The notes: generated by a model not told the origin, from the letters alone. DNA of 64,000 nucleotides from Arthrobacter sp. ISL-28 (GCF_018613875.1 NZ_JAGGPJ010000014.1:1-64000), one strand, 5' to 3'. Counted from the first letter of the stretch, positions 7,283-17,169 are shown. A program made the numbers and translations.

Positions 7283-8986
7283 CTAACGTCGCCGCCGGGA
7301 TGAGGTGCCGAAAACGCCCCTCAGAAGTTCCCTCCCCAGTTGGGTTCCCATCGACCGGACCATGCTTTTCAGGCCGCCGCCGAGGGCGCCCGTGATGTCC
7401 TCCATCATGCCTCCGGCCTGGGGAGCCGAATGCGGGGCGGGCGCCCGCCTGGGCTCCCGCTCGGGCGCCCGCTCCGGCCCGGGGGCGGGTCGGCTGCTGG
7501 GGCGTCCGAGGATGTCCTCCTCAATGCGGCGGGCGTCCGCATCCACCGCGGCGGGATCCAGGCTGCCGGGGACAAACACCCCGGTGGACGGCACCGGCGG
7601 CTGCCCTGGCGCTGCCGGGCCGGTCGGAGCGGTGGCCTTCCCGGAGAGTTTCTCGTACGCCGAGACGCTGTCAACGGCGGTCCCGTACTTGGCCAGCAGT
7701 GCCGAACCGGCAACCGTGCTCTTGATGAGCTCGTCCGTGCTGGGGCCCATGACGGATTCCGGCGCGCGCAGGCGGGTCAAGGCCACGGGTGTGGGCGCGC
7801 CCTTCTCATTCATGACCGTGATGACGGCCTCCCCGATTCCGGCGGAAGTAAGGGTCTCCTCGAGGTCGTAGTCGCTCACCGGGAAGGTGGACACCGTCGC
7901 CTTGAGTGCTTTGGCATCCTCCGGCGTGAAGGCCCGGAGCGCATGCTGGACACGGTTGGCCAGCTGGCCGAGCACGTCCGCTGGAACGTCCTTGGGCGTC
8001 TGCGTTACAAAGAAGATGCCGACGCCCTTGGAACGGATCAGCCGGACGGTCGTGATGATGGCCTCAAGGAACGCCTTGGACGCGTCGTTGAACAGGAGGT
8101 GGGCCTCATCAAAGAAGAACACGAGCTTGGGCTTGTCCAGGTCCCCCGCCTCGGGCAGTTCCTCGAACAGGTCTGCCAGGAGCCACATCAGGAAGGTGGA
8201 GAACACCCTGGGCTTGGTCTGCAGGGTGGGCAGTTCGAGGCAGGTGATGACGCCTCGGCCGTCCGGTGACGTCCGGAGAAGCTCGGCCGTGTCGAACTCG
8301 GGCTCACCGAAGAAGCGCTCCATCCCCTGCGCCTCCAGTGTCACCAGCTCCCGGAGAATGACGCCGGCCGTCGCCTTGGACAGGCCGCCCAGTTCCTGCA
8401 GGGTGTCCTTGCCCTCGTCGGAGGTGAGGTACTGGATGACGGAACGGAGGTCCTTGAGGTCGACCAGTTCGAGGTTGTGCTTGTCCGCGAAGTGGAAGAC
8501 AAGCTGGAGGCTGGACTCCTGCGTGTCGTTGAGTTCCATGATGCGCGACAGCAGGATGGGCCCGAAGGATGTGATGGTGGCCCGGACGGGGATCCCGTTG
8601 CCGTCTCCGCCGAGGGCAAGGAACTCCACCGGAAACGTCCTGCCAGCCCACTGCTGGCCGATGCTCTCGGTCCGTGCGGCCAGCTTTTCACTCCCCGTGG
8701 CAGCCGTGGCGAGGCCGGACAGGTCGCCCTTGAGGTCGGCCAGGAAAACGGGCACTCCAGCGGTGGACAGCTGCTCGGCCATCATGTGCAGCGTGACAGT
8801 CTTGCCGGTGCCGGTGGCGCCGGCCACAAGCCCGTGCCGGTTCATCATGGACAGGGGCAGCCGGACCGGAGCGTCTTTGTGGAGTTCGCCGTCGACGATG
8901 GCGGCCCCCAGCTCGATGGTGGCGCCCTCAAGCGCATAGCCCTTTTGGATCGTGGCGACTTTATCTGCTGTGGATTTGTTGGCCAT
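7283..8986 (-). CDS. HerA-like ATPase, DUF853 family
   Basis: 567-residue P-loop ATPase of the HerA/FtsK superfamily, DUF853 (YjgR) type. The Walker A motif GATGTGKT sits at residues 56-63 and the Walker B motif KLVFFFDEAHLLF near 295-307, with a further conserved segment GIFFVTQTPKDVP. The N-terminal beta domain (residues 1-45) is typical of the family. The C-terminal 100 residues are Pro/Arg-rich linker ending in a basic tail, RRGVFGTSSRRRR-like, that may bind nucleic acid. Length matches the family. Relatives are common single-copy bacterial genes whose biological role is not settled; DNA translocation is inferred from the superfamily. No operon partner is apparent. Confidence 0.9.
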   Translation of the reverse strand: MANKSTADKVATIQKGYALEGATIELGAAIVDGELHKDAPVRLPLSMMNRHGLVAGATGTGKTVTLHMMAEQLSTAGVPVFLADLKGDLSGLATAATGSEKLAARTESIGQQWAGRTFPVEFLALGGDGNGIPVRATITSFGPILLSRIMELNDTQESSLQLVFHFADKHNLELVDLKDLRSVIQYLTSDEGKDTLQELGGLSKATAGVILRELVTLEAQGMERFFGEPEFDTAELLRTSPDGRGVITCLELPTLQTKPRVFSTFLMWLLADLFEELPEAGDLDKPKLVFFFDEAHLLFNDASKAFLEAIITTVRLIRSKGVGIFFVTQTPKDVPADVLGQLANRVQHALRAFTPEDAKALKATVSTFPVSDYDLEETLTSAGIGEAVITVMNEKGAPTPVALTRLRAPESVMGPSTDELIKSTVAGSALLAKYGTAVDSVSAYEKLSGKATAPTGPAAPGQPPVPSTGVFVPGSLDPAAVDADARRIEEDILGRPSSRPAPGPERAPEREPRRAPAPHSAPQAGGMMEDITGALGGGLKSMVRSMGTQLGRELLRGVFGTSSRRRR

Positions 8987-9291
8987 GCCGCTAGCTTAGC
9001 CGCGGGTATCCGGATCTTTCCTGACGGCCAGGAATTTGATGGTTTCGGGACGGCGGCCGGGTCGAGCTGCAGCTATACCTAGGTCCGGAATGCGGTGTCC
9101 GGCGGGAAATGAACTGATTCAATTCACCCAGCCTCAGTGAGAAATCGAGTACTGCCTCGATAAAACAGGTAGGAAAATATGCAAAGTCGAGTGGAATCCA
9201 CTGGTGTTTTTCTACGAAGGCGCAAATAGTATCGGGACCATAAATGCGGCCAAGGACGGTCGTATTTCCAATTTCGCACCCGGGGGTCCCC
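8987..9291. other. Intergenic region with promoters for two divergent genes
   Basis: About 300 bases between the HerA-like gene and the coiled-coil gene. It is more AT-rich than the surroundings around 9110-9250, as expected for promoters. I see no credible coding region, RNA gene or clear operator. An in-frame ATG at 9244 could extend the following gene by 16 residues, but the signal peptide and a ggggg ribosome binding site favour 9292. Confidence 0.5.
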
Positions 9292-11628
9292 ATGCAGCAA
9301 GAGTCAACCACGTCCGTTGTCGCCCGACGACTGGCTGCCGCCGTCGTCCTCCCCGGCATCCTGACCAGCACACTGGTACTGGTGCCGGCGGCCCAAGCGG
9401 CCGACAGTTCCACTGCCAGCATTTGCACCGGGGTGGTGAACCAGCTCGGGCACCGCGGCACAGTGCAGGAAAGCCTGCTCAAGGCGGCCGCCCGCAAGAA
9501 CGCGGTCCTCATCAAATCCCTGGAGGAGGAACGTGCGACGCTGGAGACAACGGCGAACAAGCTGACGGTGGAGATTGCCGCTGCGGACAAAGCGATTGCC
9601 GACCTTGAGGCTGAGGAACGAAAGCTGACAACGGATTTGGGTTCGGCAACAACCGAAATGTCCGGGCTTTTCGCCGCCCAGACTACCGCGGCACAGTCTG
9701 TCGCGGACACAGAGAAGGCACTTGCCGGACTCCAGGCAGAGAAAACCAGCACCGAAGCGCAACTCGCACCCCTGCAAGAGGAACTCGCCATTGCCGAGGC
9801 CGCTGCTGGGCTGCTGAAAGAGCAGAAAGTGGACCTCGACGCCCAGATTGCAGCCAAGACTGGCCAGATCAGCGCAGCGGAGGATGACCTCGTGGCGCTC
9901 CGCGCTGCAGCCGGGGCCGCCGCGGACGCCCTCGCCGGAAAGAACGCCGAAATCCTGAAGGCACAGGGCGAGCTAACGAATCTCTCGGGGATCGCCGACG
10001 GTGCAGCGGCGGCCGCGGCTGAGGCTGCGCAGGTGGTCAGCGACGCCGAGGCTGAGCTCCAGCGGCTCGAGGGCCTCGGGGAAGCAGCGCAGACGGCACT
10101 GGCGGACCAGCAGACGAGGGTCGCGGAGGCAAAAGCCGCCCTCGCGAGCCTTCAATCGACGGCCGAAACGGCAGCGGGTGCTGTTGCCGCAAAGAATGCA
10201 GAGATCAGCGCCGCGCAGGTGGAACTCGCGGCACTGCAGGCTGCCGCCACCCAGGCTGCGGACGCCTTGGCTGCCAAGAACGCCGCGATCTCTCAGGCCC
10301 AGACGGAGCTGACTGCACTGCAGGCCAACGCCGCAACGGCCGCCTCGGCTCTCGCGGCCAACAGCAACCAGCTTGCGGCGGCCAACGCTGAGATCACGAC
10401 CCTCCAGGACCAGATTGCGACGAAGAATGCCTTGATCACGGCCAAGCAGGCTGAACTCACCAAAGCACAGGGCGAGCTCAGCACGCTGCAGGCCACCAAG
10501 GCGGCCCTTGAGTCGGAGATCGCCACGCTTACGGCCCAGATCGACGCGATCAACGGCAACTCGAAAGCCAAGAAGGACCTGATAGCAGCGCGGGAGACCA
10601 AGCAGGGCCTGCTGAACAGTGTGAACACCCAGATCACCACAAAGAATGCCCAGATCTCCGGCTACCAAGGTGACCTGACAACACTCCAGAACTCGGTCAA
10701 CTCCCTCAACACCCAGCTCCTCGCCAAGCAGCAGGAAAGCAGCGCACTGCAGCAGCAGGCAGCGCCGCTGCAGGCCACCCTGACCTCAGCGAACGCTGCC
10801 GTCGCCACCAAAGAAGGCGAGATCGCAACCTTGAAGGCGCAGATCCCGTCGCTCCAGGCCGCGGTGAATGACGCCGATGCTGCTGTTGCCGCCCAACAGG
10901 GTGAACTCAGCGTCCTGCAGGGGCAGCTCCCGGCGCTCCAAGGCGCCGCGGCCTCGGCCGCCGCGGACGTCTCCGCGCAGGAAAAGGTAGTGGCGGACCT
11001 GGAAGCTGCACTTCCGGGGCTGACCCTGGGTGTGGCCGACGCCGAGGCGGCTATAGCGGAACAGAGGACTGTGCTCGGCGGTCTGCAGGCGAAGCTGACG
11101 GAAGCCAACAACGCCGTTGCCGCCGCCAATGCCGCCGTCGAGGCCAAGAACACCGAGATCAGCGGTCTGCAGGGCGAGCTGCCGGCCCTTCAGTCCACCC
11201 TGGACGGCGCCAATGCGTCGGTCTCCATCAAACAGGGTGAGATACAGAAGCTGAACACCGAACTGGACAGTCTCGCCGGCCAGCTCTCGGTCCTCAATTC
11301 GCAGATCGCCGCCAAGGAAGCCGAGGTTCTAAGTCTGCAGAACCAAGTTGCTCCTCTTTTGGACCAGCTGAACAGGATCAACGGCGAGATCAGCGCCACG
11401 GAAACTCAGCTCAAGACCCTGCAGGCGCAGCTCGTGGCTCTGGACCAGCAGTTCACGACTGCCTCGAATGAGCTCAACGTCCTGCAGGCGAAGAAGGGTG
11501 TGAAACAGGCCGATGTCGCAGCCAAAAAGACAGTGCTTAAGTCCCTTCAGGACCAGCTCGCCGACGTCCAGAGCAAGATCGCGCTCATTGATGGACAGAT
11601 CGTGCTGGGCGGCTGTGTAGTCAAATAG
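9292..11628 (+). CDS. Secreted long coiled-coil protein with two terminal cysteines
   Basis: About 778 residues. A Sec signal peptide (MQQESTTSVVARRLAAAVVL, then hydrophobic stretch ending VPAAQA) is followed by a near-continuous, Ala/Gln/Leu-rich coiled coil to the end. Modules such as AAKNAEISAAQVELAALQ and ANNAVAAANAAVEAKN recur, each with a hinge like LQ(G/A)xL. The whole mature protein has only two cysteines, one just after the signal peptide (SICTGVV) and one four residues before the C-terminus (GGCVVK), and no tryptophan. No membrane anchor, LPXTG or peptidoglycan-binding domain is visible. It could be an extracellular spacer or filament; function unknown. The start at 9292 is chosen for the signal peptide and ggggg at 9282-9286. 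Confidence 0.8.
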   Translation: MQQESTTSVVARRLAAAVVLPGILTSTLVLVPAAQAADSSTASICTGVVNQLGHRGTVQESLLKAAARKNAVLIKSLEEERATLETTANKLTVEIAAADKAIADLEAEERKLTTDLGSATTEMSGLFAAQTTAAQSVADTEKALAGLQAEKTSTEAQLAPLQEELAIAEAAAGLLKEQKVDLDAQIAAKTGQISAAEDDLVALRAAAGAAADALAGKNAEILKAQGELTNLSGIADGAAAAAAEAAQVVSDAEAELQRLEGLGEAAQTALADQQTRVAEAKAALASLQSTAETAAGAVAAKNAEISAAQVELAALQAAATQAADALAAKNAAISQAQTELTALQANAATAASALAANSNQLAAANAEITTLQDQIATKNALITAKQAELTKAQGELSTLQATKAALESEIATLTAQIDAINGNSKAKKDLIAARETKQGLLNSVNTQITTKNAQISGYQGDLTTLQNSVNSLNTQLLAKQQESSALQQQAAPLQATLTSANAAVATKEGEIATLKAQIPSLQAAVNDADAAVAAQQGELSVLQGQLPALQGAAASAAADVSAQEKVVADLEAALPGLTLGVADAEAAIAEQRTVLGGLQAKLTEANNAVAAANAAVEAKNTEISGLQGELPALQSTLDGANASVSIKQGEIQKLNTELDSLAGQLSVLNSQIAAKEAEVLSLQNQVAPLLDQLNRINGEISATETQLKTLQAQLVALDQQFTTASNELNVLQAKKGVKQADVAAKKTVLKSLQDQLADVQSKIALIDGQIVLGGCVVK

Positions 11629-11638
11629 TGAGGGTGCT

Positions 11639-11678
11639 GAGCAGGAGGGGGTCACCGGAAACGGTGGCCCCCTTGCTC
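11639..11678 (+). terminator. Strong hairpin after the coiled-coil gene
   Basis: A long imperfect stem (11639-11657 with 11662-11678) with a GAAA tetraloop starts ten bases after the stop codon. It lacks a clear T-tract, so termination may be weak or factor-assisted, but placement and stability fit a terminator. Confidence 0.65.
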
Positions 11679-11799
11679 CGTGTCCGGCGCCACGGCGCAA
11701 TCCAGAAATATCCCGACCGCCGTCGTCGTTGTTGCCAGTGCCTGTCCCGCTACCGGAACGGGCCGCCGCAACGCCCCGCTACGAAAGGCCGGCTCCACC

Positions 11800-12789
11800 T
11801 TGACTGTTCCCCTCTCCATCCTTGACCTGGCGACCATCGGCAAGGGACAGACGGCGGCGGAGAGCTTCGCCGGGAGCGTGGCCATGGCGCAGAGCGCCGA
11901 GAGACTCGGCTACCGGAGGGTCTGGTACGCCGAGCACCACAACATGTCCTCCATCGCGTCCTCTGCCACGAGTGTCCTCATCGCGCATGTGGCCGCCCAC
12001 ACCGAGACCATCCGGCTGGGGGCGGGCGGAGTCATGCTGCCCAACCACTCGCCGCTGACCATTGCCGAGCAGTTCGGCACCCTGGAAACGCTGCACCCGG
12101 GACGCATCGACCTGGGGCTCGGCCGCGCGCCCGGCAGTGACCAGAACACCATGCGGGCCCTGCGCCGCGACCCCCATTCGGCGGACACCTTCCCGCAGGA
12201 TGTCCTGGAACTGCAGGGCTACCTGAGCGGCCCCAGCCGCATCGAGGGCGTCGAAGCGACACCGGGCAAGGGGACAGACGTGCCGCTGTACATCCTGGGA
12301 TCGTCCCTGTTCGGGGCGCGGCTCGCCGCCCAGCTGGGCCTGCCCTACGCCTTCGCCTCCCACTTCGCGCCGAACGCGCTCCAGGACGCGGTAGCCGTCT
12401 ACCGCCGGGAATTCAGGCCGTCCGGGCAGCTGGCGGCCCCGCATGTCATCGCCGGCGTCAACGTGATCGCCGCTGATTCCGCACCAGACGCGCAGGCAAT
12501 CTTCCGGGACACCCTCCGGGCCAGGGTCTCGCTGTTTTTCGGCGGCGGGCGCGAGTTCACCGACGACGAAGCTGACATGATCCTGGACTCCCCGCAGGGC
12601 CAGCACGTCTCGCAGATGATGAAGTACTCGGCCATTGGGACACCGGACGTGGTGCTGGAGTACCTGGACGGATTTGCCAGGCACGCCGATGCGGACGAAC
12701 TCATCGTCGCGCACCAGAGCACGGGGACCGCCACGAGGCTGCGTTCACTGGAGCTGCTGGCGGAAGCAGCCGGCCTCGCCCGGGTCTAA
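11800..12789 (+). CDS. LLM-class flavin-dependent oxidoreductase (luciferase-like, MsnO8 type)
   Basis: Bacterial luciferase-like TIM-barrel oxidoreductase of about 330 residues. Family phrases are clear: [14 protein letters not shown] near the N-terminus, [55 protein letters not shown], and [11 protein letters not shown]. It probably uses FMN or F420 on an unknown substrate. The reading frame is open back to a GTG at 11680, but that codon lies in the previous gene's terminator hairpin and the extra 40 residues match nothing expected, so a TTG start at 11800, with aaagg upstream, is preferred. No partner gene is adjacent. Confidence 0.85.
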   Translation: MTVPLSILDLATIGKGQTAAESFAGSVAMAQSAERLGYRRVWYAEHHNMSSIASSATSVLIAHVAAHTETIRLGAGGVMLPNHSPLTIAEQFGTLETLHPGRIDLGLGRAPGSDQNTMRALRRDPHSADTFPQDVLELQGYLSGPSRIEGVEATPGKGTDVPLYILGSSLFGARLAAQLGLPYAFASHFAPNALQDAVAVYRREFRPSGQLAAPHVIAGVNVIAADSAPDAQAIFRDTLRARVSLFFGGGREFTDDEADMILDSPQGQHVSQMMKYSAIGTPDVVLEYLDGFARHADADELIVAHQSTGTATRLRSLELLAEAAGLARV

Positions 12790-12805
12790 GGCGGCGGAAC
12801 GGTCC

Positions 12806-12888
12806 GGTGCCGAACCAAGGCGCCGCCAAAATTACCACGGAGCCGAACTAAGACACCGCCGAACCAAGCCGCCGCCGAAGTTACACGG
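12806..12888. repeat. Imperfect tandem repeat between LLM and GH15 genes
   Basis: The unit gccgaaccaagncgccgcc followed by aanttac and cgg occurs at 12806-12840 and 12858-12888, with a partial copy gccgaactaagacacc between them. The 188-base gap shows no gene. Confidence 0.6.
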
Positions 12889-12977
12889 CGGCAATGACCG
12901 GGATATTCAGCGGAAACCGGCGCAGCGGAGACTGAGGACATCAGATACCGCTTGGGGATGATCCGAAGGATTTTCGC

Positions 12978-15605
12978 ATGCCAACTCCGCTCAACCAGAC
13001 GGTGGCCGATTCCGCACTGCTGACGAAATCCCTGCCGCTGGGCCTGCTGAGGTCCTTCGTTCAGTCGGACGCTGCCGACGACGGACTCACCCCGCAACTG
13101 CTCGGCGAACTGAAAATCCTGGCCCGCACTCCGGGGCTGCTGGTGGCCTGCAACTACGGCGGAACCCTCTGCGACGCGGAGGGCATTTCCACCGAAACAC
13201 TGCCCCTCGGCGGCGCGGCGATTGCCCTCCGGGCCTTGGCCGCGCTGCCCAATACACATGCGGCCGTCATCTCCGGCCGGTCGCTCCGGGACCTCGCCGC
13301 CGTGTCGCGGCTTCCCGCCGAGGTGCACCTCGTGGGGTCCCACGGGGCCGAGTTCGACATGGGGTTCGCCCACGGGCTGTCCCTGGCCACTGAATCCGTC
13401 CTGCAGCAGGCCAACCAGGCGCTGCTCGAATCCATCGGCGCCTACAAGGGCGTCAGCATCGAGCGGAAGCCGGTGGCGGTCGCCGTGCACACCCGGCCCG
13501 CCGCTCCGGCCGTGGCGGCCAAGGCCAGCAAGAAGGCGGAGGAGATCGCCCGGGACCTCGGACTGTTCTTCATCGTGGACGGCTCGGTGCTGGACCTGTC
13601 GGTGGTGGAGCCCGCCAAGGCCGAGGCTCTGGAAAACCTGCGGGCCAGGCTTGCGGTGAGCGCGGCCCTGTATGCCGGCGACGCCATGAGCGATGAACTG
13701 GCCATGGCCACCCTCCGTGGCCCGGACATGGGGCTGTGGGTGGGGGATCTGCCGAGCCGTGCCAAACACAGACTGCGGGACCCGGAATCGTTCGCCCGGG
13801 TGCTGGCCATCCTCTTTGAGCTGCGGCGGGCCTGGCTGTTCGGTGAGGATGCTGTGGGCCTGGAACGGCATTCGATGATCGGCAACGGCTCCTCCACGGC
13901 ACTGCTCACGCCGGACGCCAAGATCTGCTGGATGAGCCACCCCCTGCCGGACTCCGGTTCACTCTTTGCGCATATTCTGGGCGGGGATGCCGCTGGCCAC
14001 TTCTCGGTCGAGCCGGTCAAGGCCTCGCAGGTGCTGGGCCAGCGCTACGTGGACAGCACCATGATTGTGGAAACCCGGTGGGCGGACGTCACGGTGACCG
14101 ACTACCTCGAGCCGGCCCCGGAAGGAATCACCAGCCTGGTCCGGGTGCTGTCCGGAACCGGTGCGGCGCGGGTCGTCTTCGCGCCCCGGCCGGACTATGC
14201 CAACGCTCCGTTCAGCATGGAGGCACGCGGCGGCGAGCTGCACGTTGTCGGGACGTCCGACCCCATCGTCCTGCTGGCTCCCGGCGTCAGCTTTTCCATC
14301 ACCTCTGACGGGCGACACGCCACCGCCACGGCCGAGATCAATCTGCAGCACGGGCCGGTGGTGCTGAACCTCCGCTGCGGTGACACCGAGGCGCAGCGTC
14401 CGGACGGGACCGACGAAACGGTCCGCCGCTCCGCGGTCGCGCATCATTCCCTCCGCTGGGTGCAGGACCTGAAGCTGCCGTCAGTGAAACCGTCGCTGGT
14501 GCGCCGCTCGGCGCTGGTGCTGCGGGCTCTGGTCCACGAGCCCACCGGTGCAGTGCTCGCCGCCCCCACGACCTCCCTGCCGGAAGGGATCGGCGGCACC
14601 CGGAACTGGGACTACCGCTACTGCTGGCTCCGTGACGGTTCCATGACCGTCAACGCGCTGGTGGACCTGGGATCGACGGCGGAGGCTGAGGGCTTCCTCA
14701 CCTGGCTGGGCAGGATCCTGGCCAATGCCCCCGGCCCGGAATGGCTGCATCCGCTCTACTCGGTCACGGGCGCGCCGCTGTCCACGGAAGCCATCATCGA
14801 GAGCCTGCCTGGCTATGCCGGCTCGAGGCCGGTGCGGATCGGGAACGCCGCGGACCACCAGGTCCAGCTGGACGTGTTCGGGCCCATCGCGGAGCTCATC
14901 CATAGCCTCAGCGAGATACGGGGTTCGCTGGCCGATTCCCACTGGGAGCTGATGGTGCAGATGACCCGCGCCGTGCTGGCCCGGTGGCATGAGCCGGACC
15001 ATGGCATCTGGGAAGCCCGCCGGGCGCCCCGGCACCACGTGTACACGAAGGTCATGTGCTGGGTGACGCTGGACCGGGCCCTCCGCACGGCAGCCCGCCA
15101 CAGCCGCGAGCCTGAACCTTCGTGGGCTCCCATGGCCGCCACCATCCGCGACGAGGTCCTCCGCGAAGGCTGGGACACCACAGCGGCTTCCTACACGGTG
15201 GCATACGACAGCCCGGATCTTGACGCGGCCGTCCTGCACATCGGCCTGTCGGGCATGCTCGATGTCACCGACCAGCGCTTCCTGGACACTGTCACCGCCG
15301 TGGAGCGGGAGCTGCGCGTCGGTCCCACCGTTTTCCGGTACAGGTACGACGACGGCCTGCCGGGCCTGGAGGGCGGCTTCCACATCTGCACGACCTGGCT
15401 TATTGAGGCGTACGTGGCGGTGGGCCGCATTGCGGAGGCCTGGGACCTGTTCGACCAGCTGGTCACCCTGTTCGGCCCCACCGGCCTCCTGCCCGAGGAA
15501 TACGATCCCGGTACCGAGAGGCATCTGGGCAACCACCCCCAGGCCTACTCCCACCTCGGTTTCATCCGCTGTGCCCGCCTCCTGGACCGGCACCAGCGGG
15601 GTTAG
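12978..15605 (+). CDS. Glycoside hydrolase family 15 with N-terminal trehalose-phosphatase-like domain
   Basis: 875-residue fusion. Residues about 30-275 follow the OtsB/HAD trehalose-6-phosphatase fold (AAVISGRSLRDLAAV, VGSHGAEFD, YAGDAMSDELAMA). Residues about 290-870 are a GH15 (alpha/alpha)6 glucoamylase/trehalase-type domain: GGTRNWDYRYCWLRDGSMTV, GIWEARRAP with the likely general acid Glu679, and LLPEEYDP with the likely base at Glu840 or Glu841. In OtsB the first motif is DxDGT, where both Asp are catalytic; here it reads N59-Y-G-G-T63, so both are lost, and GDDxTDE has become GDAMSDE. The phosphatase part is therefore probably inactive and regulatory or structural. The hydrolase half looks intact; trehalose or an alpha-glucan is the likely substrate. 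Confidence 0.85.
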   Translation: MPTPLNQTVADSALLTKSLPLGLLRSFVQSDAADDGLTPQLLGELKILARTPGLLVACNYGGTLCDAEGISTETLPLGGAAIALRALAALPNTHAAVISGRSLRDLAAVSRLPAEVHLVGSHGAEFDMGFAHGLSLATESVLQQANQALLESIGAYKGVSIERKPVAVAVHTRPAAPAVAAKASKKAEEIARDLGLFFIVDGSVLDLSVVEPAKAEALENLRARLAVSAALYAGDAMSDELAMATLRGPDMGLWVGDLPSRAKHRLRDPESFARVLAILFELRRAWLFGEDAVGLERHSMIGNGSSTALLTPDAKICWMSHPLPDSGSLFAHILGGDAAGHFSVEPVKASQVLGQRYVDSTMIVETRWADVTVTDYLEPAPEGITSLVRVLSGTGAARVVFAPRPDYANAPFSMEARGGELHVVGTSDPIVLLAPGVSFSITSDGRHATATAEINLQHGPVVLNLRCGDTEAQRPDGTDETVRRSAVAHHSLRWVQDLKLPSVKPSLVRRSALVLRALVHEPTGAVLAAPTTSLPEGIGGTRNWDYRYCWLRDGSMTVNALVDLGSTAEAEGFLTWLGRILANAPGPEWLHPLYSVTGAPLSTEAIIESLPGYAGSRPVRIGNAADHQVQLDVFGPIAELIHSLSEIRGSLADSHWELMVQMTRAVLARWHEPDHGIWEARRAPRHHVYTKVMCWVTLDRALRTAARHSREPEPSWAPMAATIRDEVLREGWDTTAASYTVAYDSPDLDAAVLHIGLSGMLDVTDQRFLDTVTAVERELRVGPTVFRYRYDDGLPGLEGGFHICTTWLIEAYVAVGRIAEAWDLFDQLVTLFGPTGLLPEEYDPGTERHLGNHPQAYSHLGFIRCARLLDRHQRG

Positions 15606-16213
15606 CCGGCGCGGGACGCGGAGAAGATGGCCGGCGCGGCACCTTCCCCGGTGACGGGGTCTGGGAGGTCCTGCGCACGACCGGCGTGAACTTGAAGCCG
15701 TGGCCCGCGAAACCCCGCACCGACCCACTACCGGGCCGATACGGTCCAGGATGAAGTTGTGGTCCGCGGCGGGCTGGAACGACCGATGGTCCGGGTCCAC
15801 GACAGGCCCCACTCCGTGCCACCCGGCCTTGATGCCTTCGCCCGGCGCTCGCCGGCTTCCGCCGTCGGCAGGAACCCGGCCCGGAGCCCCGCACTGTTCA
15901 GGGCGGCATGCATGGCGCCCTGTTGCGGGTCCGGACCGTGGTTTACGACGCCGGTGCGCGCCAGCAGCTGCTCGCCGCTTTCGTCCTCCAGTTCACTCCA
16001 GAGCCGGAGTGTTTCCGCCAGCATCGCGACGTAGTCCGGCTCGGAGTAGGCGAGGCCGAGGTTCCGGGTCGTGCCGTGCGATGCCCCGATACCGTCCGGG
16101 CCCGAACTGTTCCAGCAGGGTCACGTCCCGGCCGCGCCGGGCCAGCGCCATGCAGCAGCGGAGCCCATGGCCCCGCCTCCGATGACAACAGTGTCCAAAG
16201 TGTTGTTGTTCAT
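15602..16213 (-). pseudogene. Decayed FAD oxidoreductase (sarcosine oxidase/N-methyltryptophan oxidase type)
   Basis: Fragments of one protein family lie in order in different minus-strand frames. The start MNNNTLDTVVIGGGAMGSAA has the FAD dinucleotide motif. A middle piece reads RLWSELEDESGEQLLARTGV, and a C-terminal piece reads GFAGHGFKFTPVV, then, after a frame change, PVTGEGAAPAIFSAS and a stop at 15602-15604. Total length is about 610 bp against roughly 1150 bp for an intact gene, so a large internal deletion and at least three frameshifts have occurred. Its stop overlaps the convergent GH15 stop codon. Confidence 0.8.
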
Positions 16214-16242
16214 GAGTCCTTCAAAATTGGGCATAGAGCCGC

Positions 16243-17169
16243 TCACGTCAGCAGCAGGGCCACGCCGATCATGGCCGGCACGGCCACCACGGTGGTGATC
16301 AGCACCGTGTCCTTTGCGGTGGTGAGGCCGGTCTTGTAGCGGGTGGCCGCCACGAAAACGTTCTGGGCCGTGGGCAGGGCGGACGTCACCACGACGGCGA
16401 AGAGCGCCTGGCCCTCCATGCCCAAGGCGAAGCGGGCGAAAACGAAGGCGATCGAGGGGTGGACGATGAGTTTGAAAACGCTCGCCAGCAAGACGTCCGC
16501 GCGGCGGCCTGTGGTGGATTGAAGGGGCTTGGAGCCGTTGAGGCTCATTCCGAACGCCATCAACATGGCGGGAATGGCGGCGCCGCCAATCAGATGAATG
16601 GGTTCCATGACGAGGGAAGGTACCTGCCAGCCCGTTCCGGCCACGAGGAGGCCGAGGCCTGAGCCCACAATCATCGGGTTCTTCAGGATCAGGACCACAA
16701 ACCGGAGCGGCGTGGTGCGGTGCGCGCTCGTGGTCGCATCGAGGGCCATCAGGAGAACCGGGGTGAAGAACGCGAGCTGGAAGATCAGCAGCGGCGCAAC
16801 GTAACTCGCGTCCCCCAGGACATACACGGAAATGGGGATGCCCAGATTCGCGGAATTGGCCAGCGAAGCGCTCATGCAGGACACCAGCGATTCGGGCATG
16901 CTGCGTTTCAGCAGGAACCTGACGATGATGAAGAAAAGGGCGGCCGTGGCTATGGCGCCAACCCCCGCCACCAGCAGCGGCGCGGCGAAAATATCATGGA
17001 GGCGGGCTTTGCTCAGGGTTTCAAAGAGCAGCGCAGGGCTGGCCACGAAGAAGGTCAGCCCGCTGAGGACCTGGCGTGCGTTGTCCCCAAGAATGCCCCG
17101 CCTGCCCACGAACATGCCCACGAGAATGATGGACCAGACAACAAAAAAGCCCGCAAGAACGCCTAGCAT
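16243..17169 (-). CDS. AEC-family transporter
   Basis: 308-residue integral membrane protein with about ten hydrophobic segments, of the auxin efflux carrier (AEC) family. Visible signatures are the N-terminal helix FVVWSIILVGMFVGRRG, the LANSANLGIPISVYVLG segment, and the C-terminal TSALPTAQNVFVAATRY, which matches the family's conserved PxAQN half. Bacterial relatives export or import malate, malonate and similar organic acids; the substrate here cannot be read from sequence. The gene lies just upstream of, and in the same direction as, the decayed FAD oxidase, 29 bp away, so the two may once have been an operon. Confidence 0.85.
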   Translation of the reverse strand: MLGVLAGFFVVWSIILVGMFVGRRGILGDNARQVLSGLTFFVASPALLFETLSKARLHDIFAAPLLVAGVGAIATAALFFIIVRFLLKRSMPESLVSCMSASLANSANLGIPISVYVLGDASYVAPLLIFQLAFFTPVLLMALDATTSAHRTTPLRFVVLILKNPMIVGSGLGLLVAGTGWQVPSLVMEPIHLIGGAAIPAMLMAFGMSLNGSKPLQSTTGRRADVLLASVFKLIVHPSIAFVFARFALGMEGQALFAVVVTSALPTAQNVFVAATRYKTGLTTAKDTVLITTVVAVPAMIGVALLLT

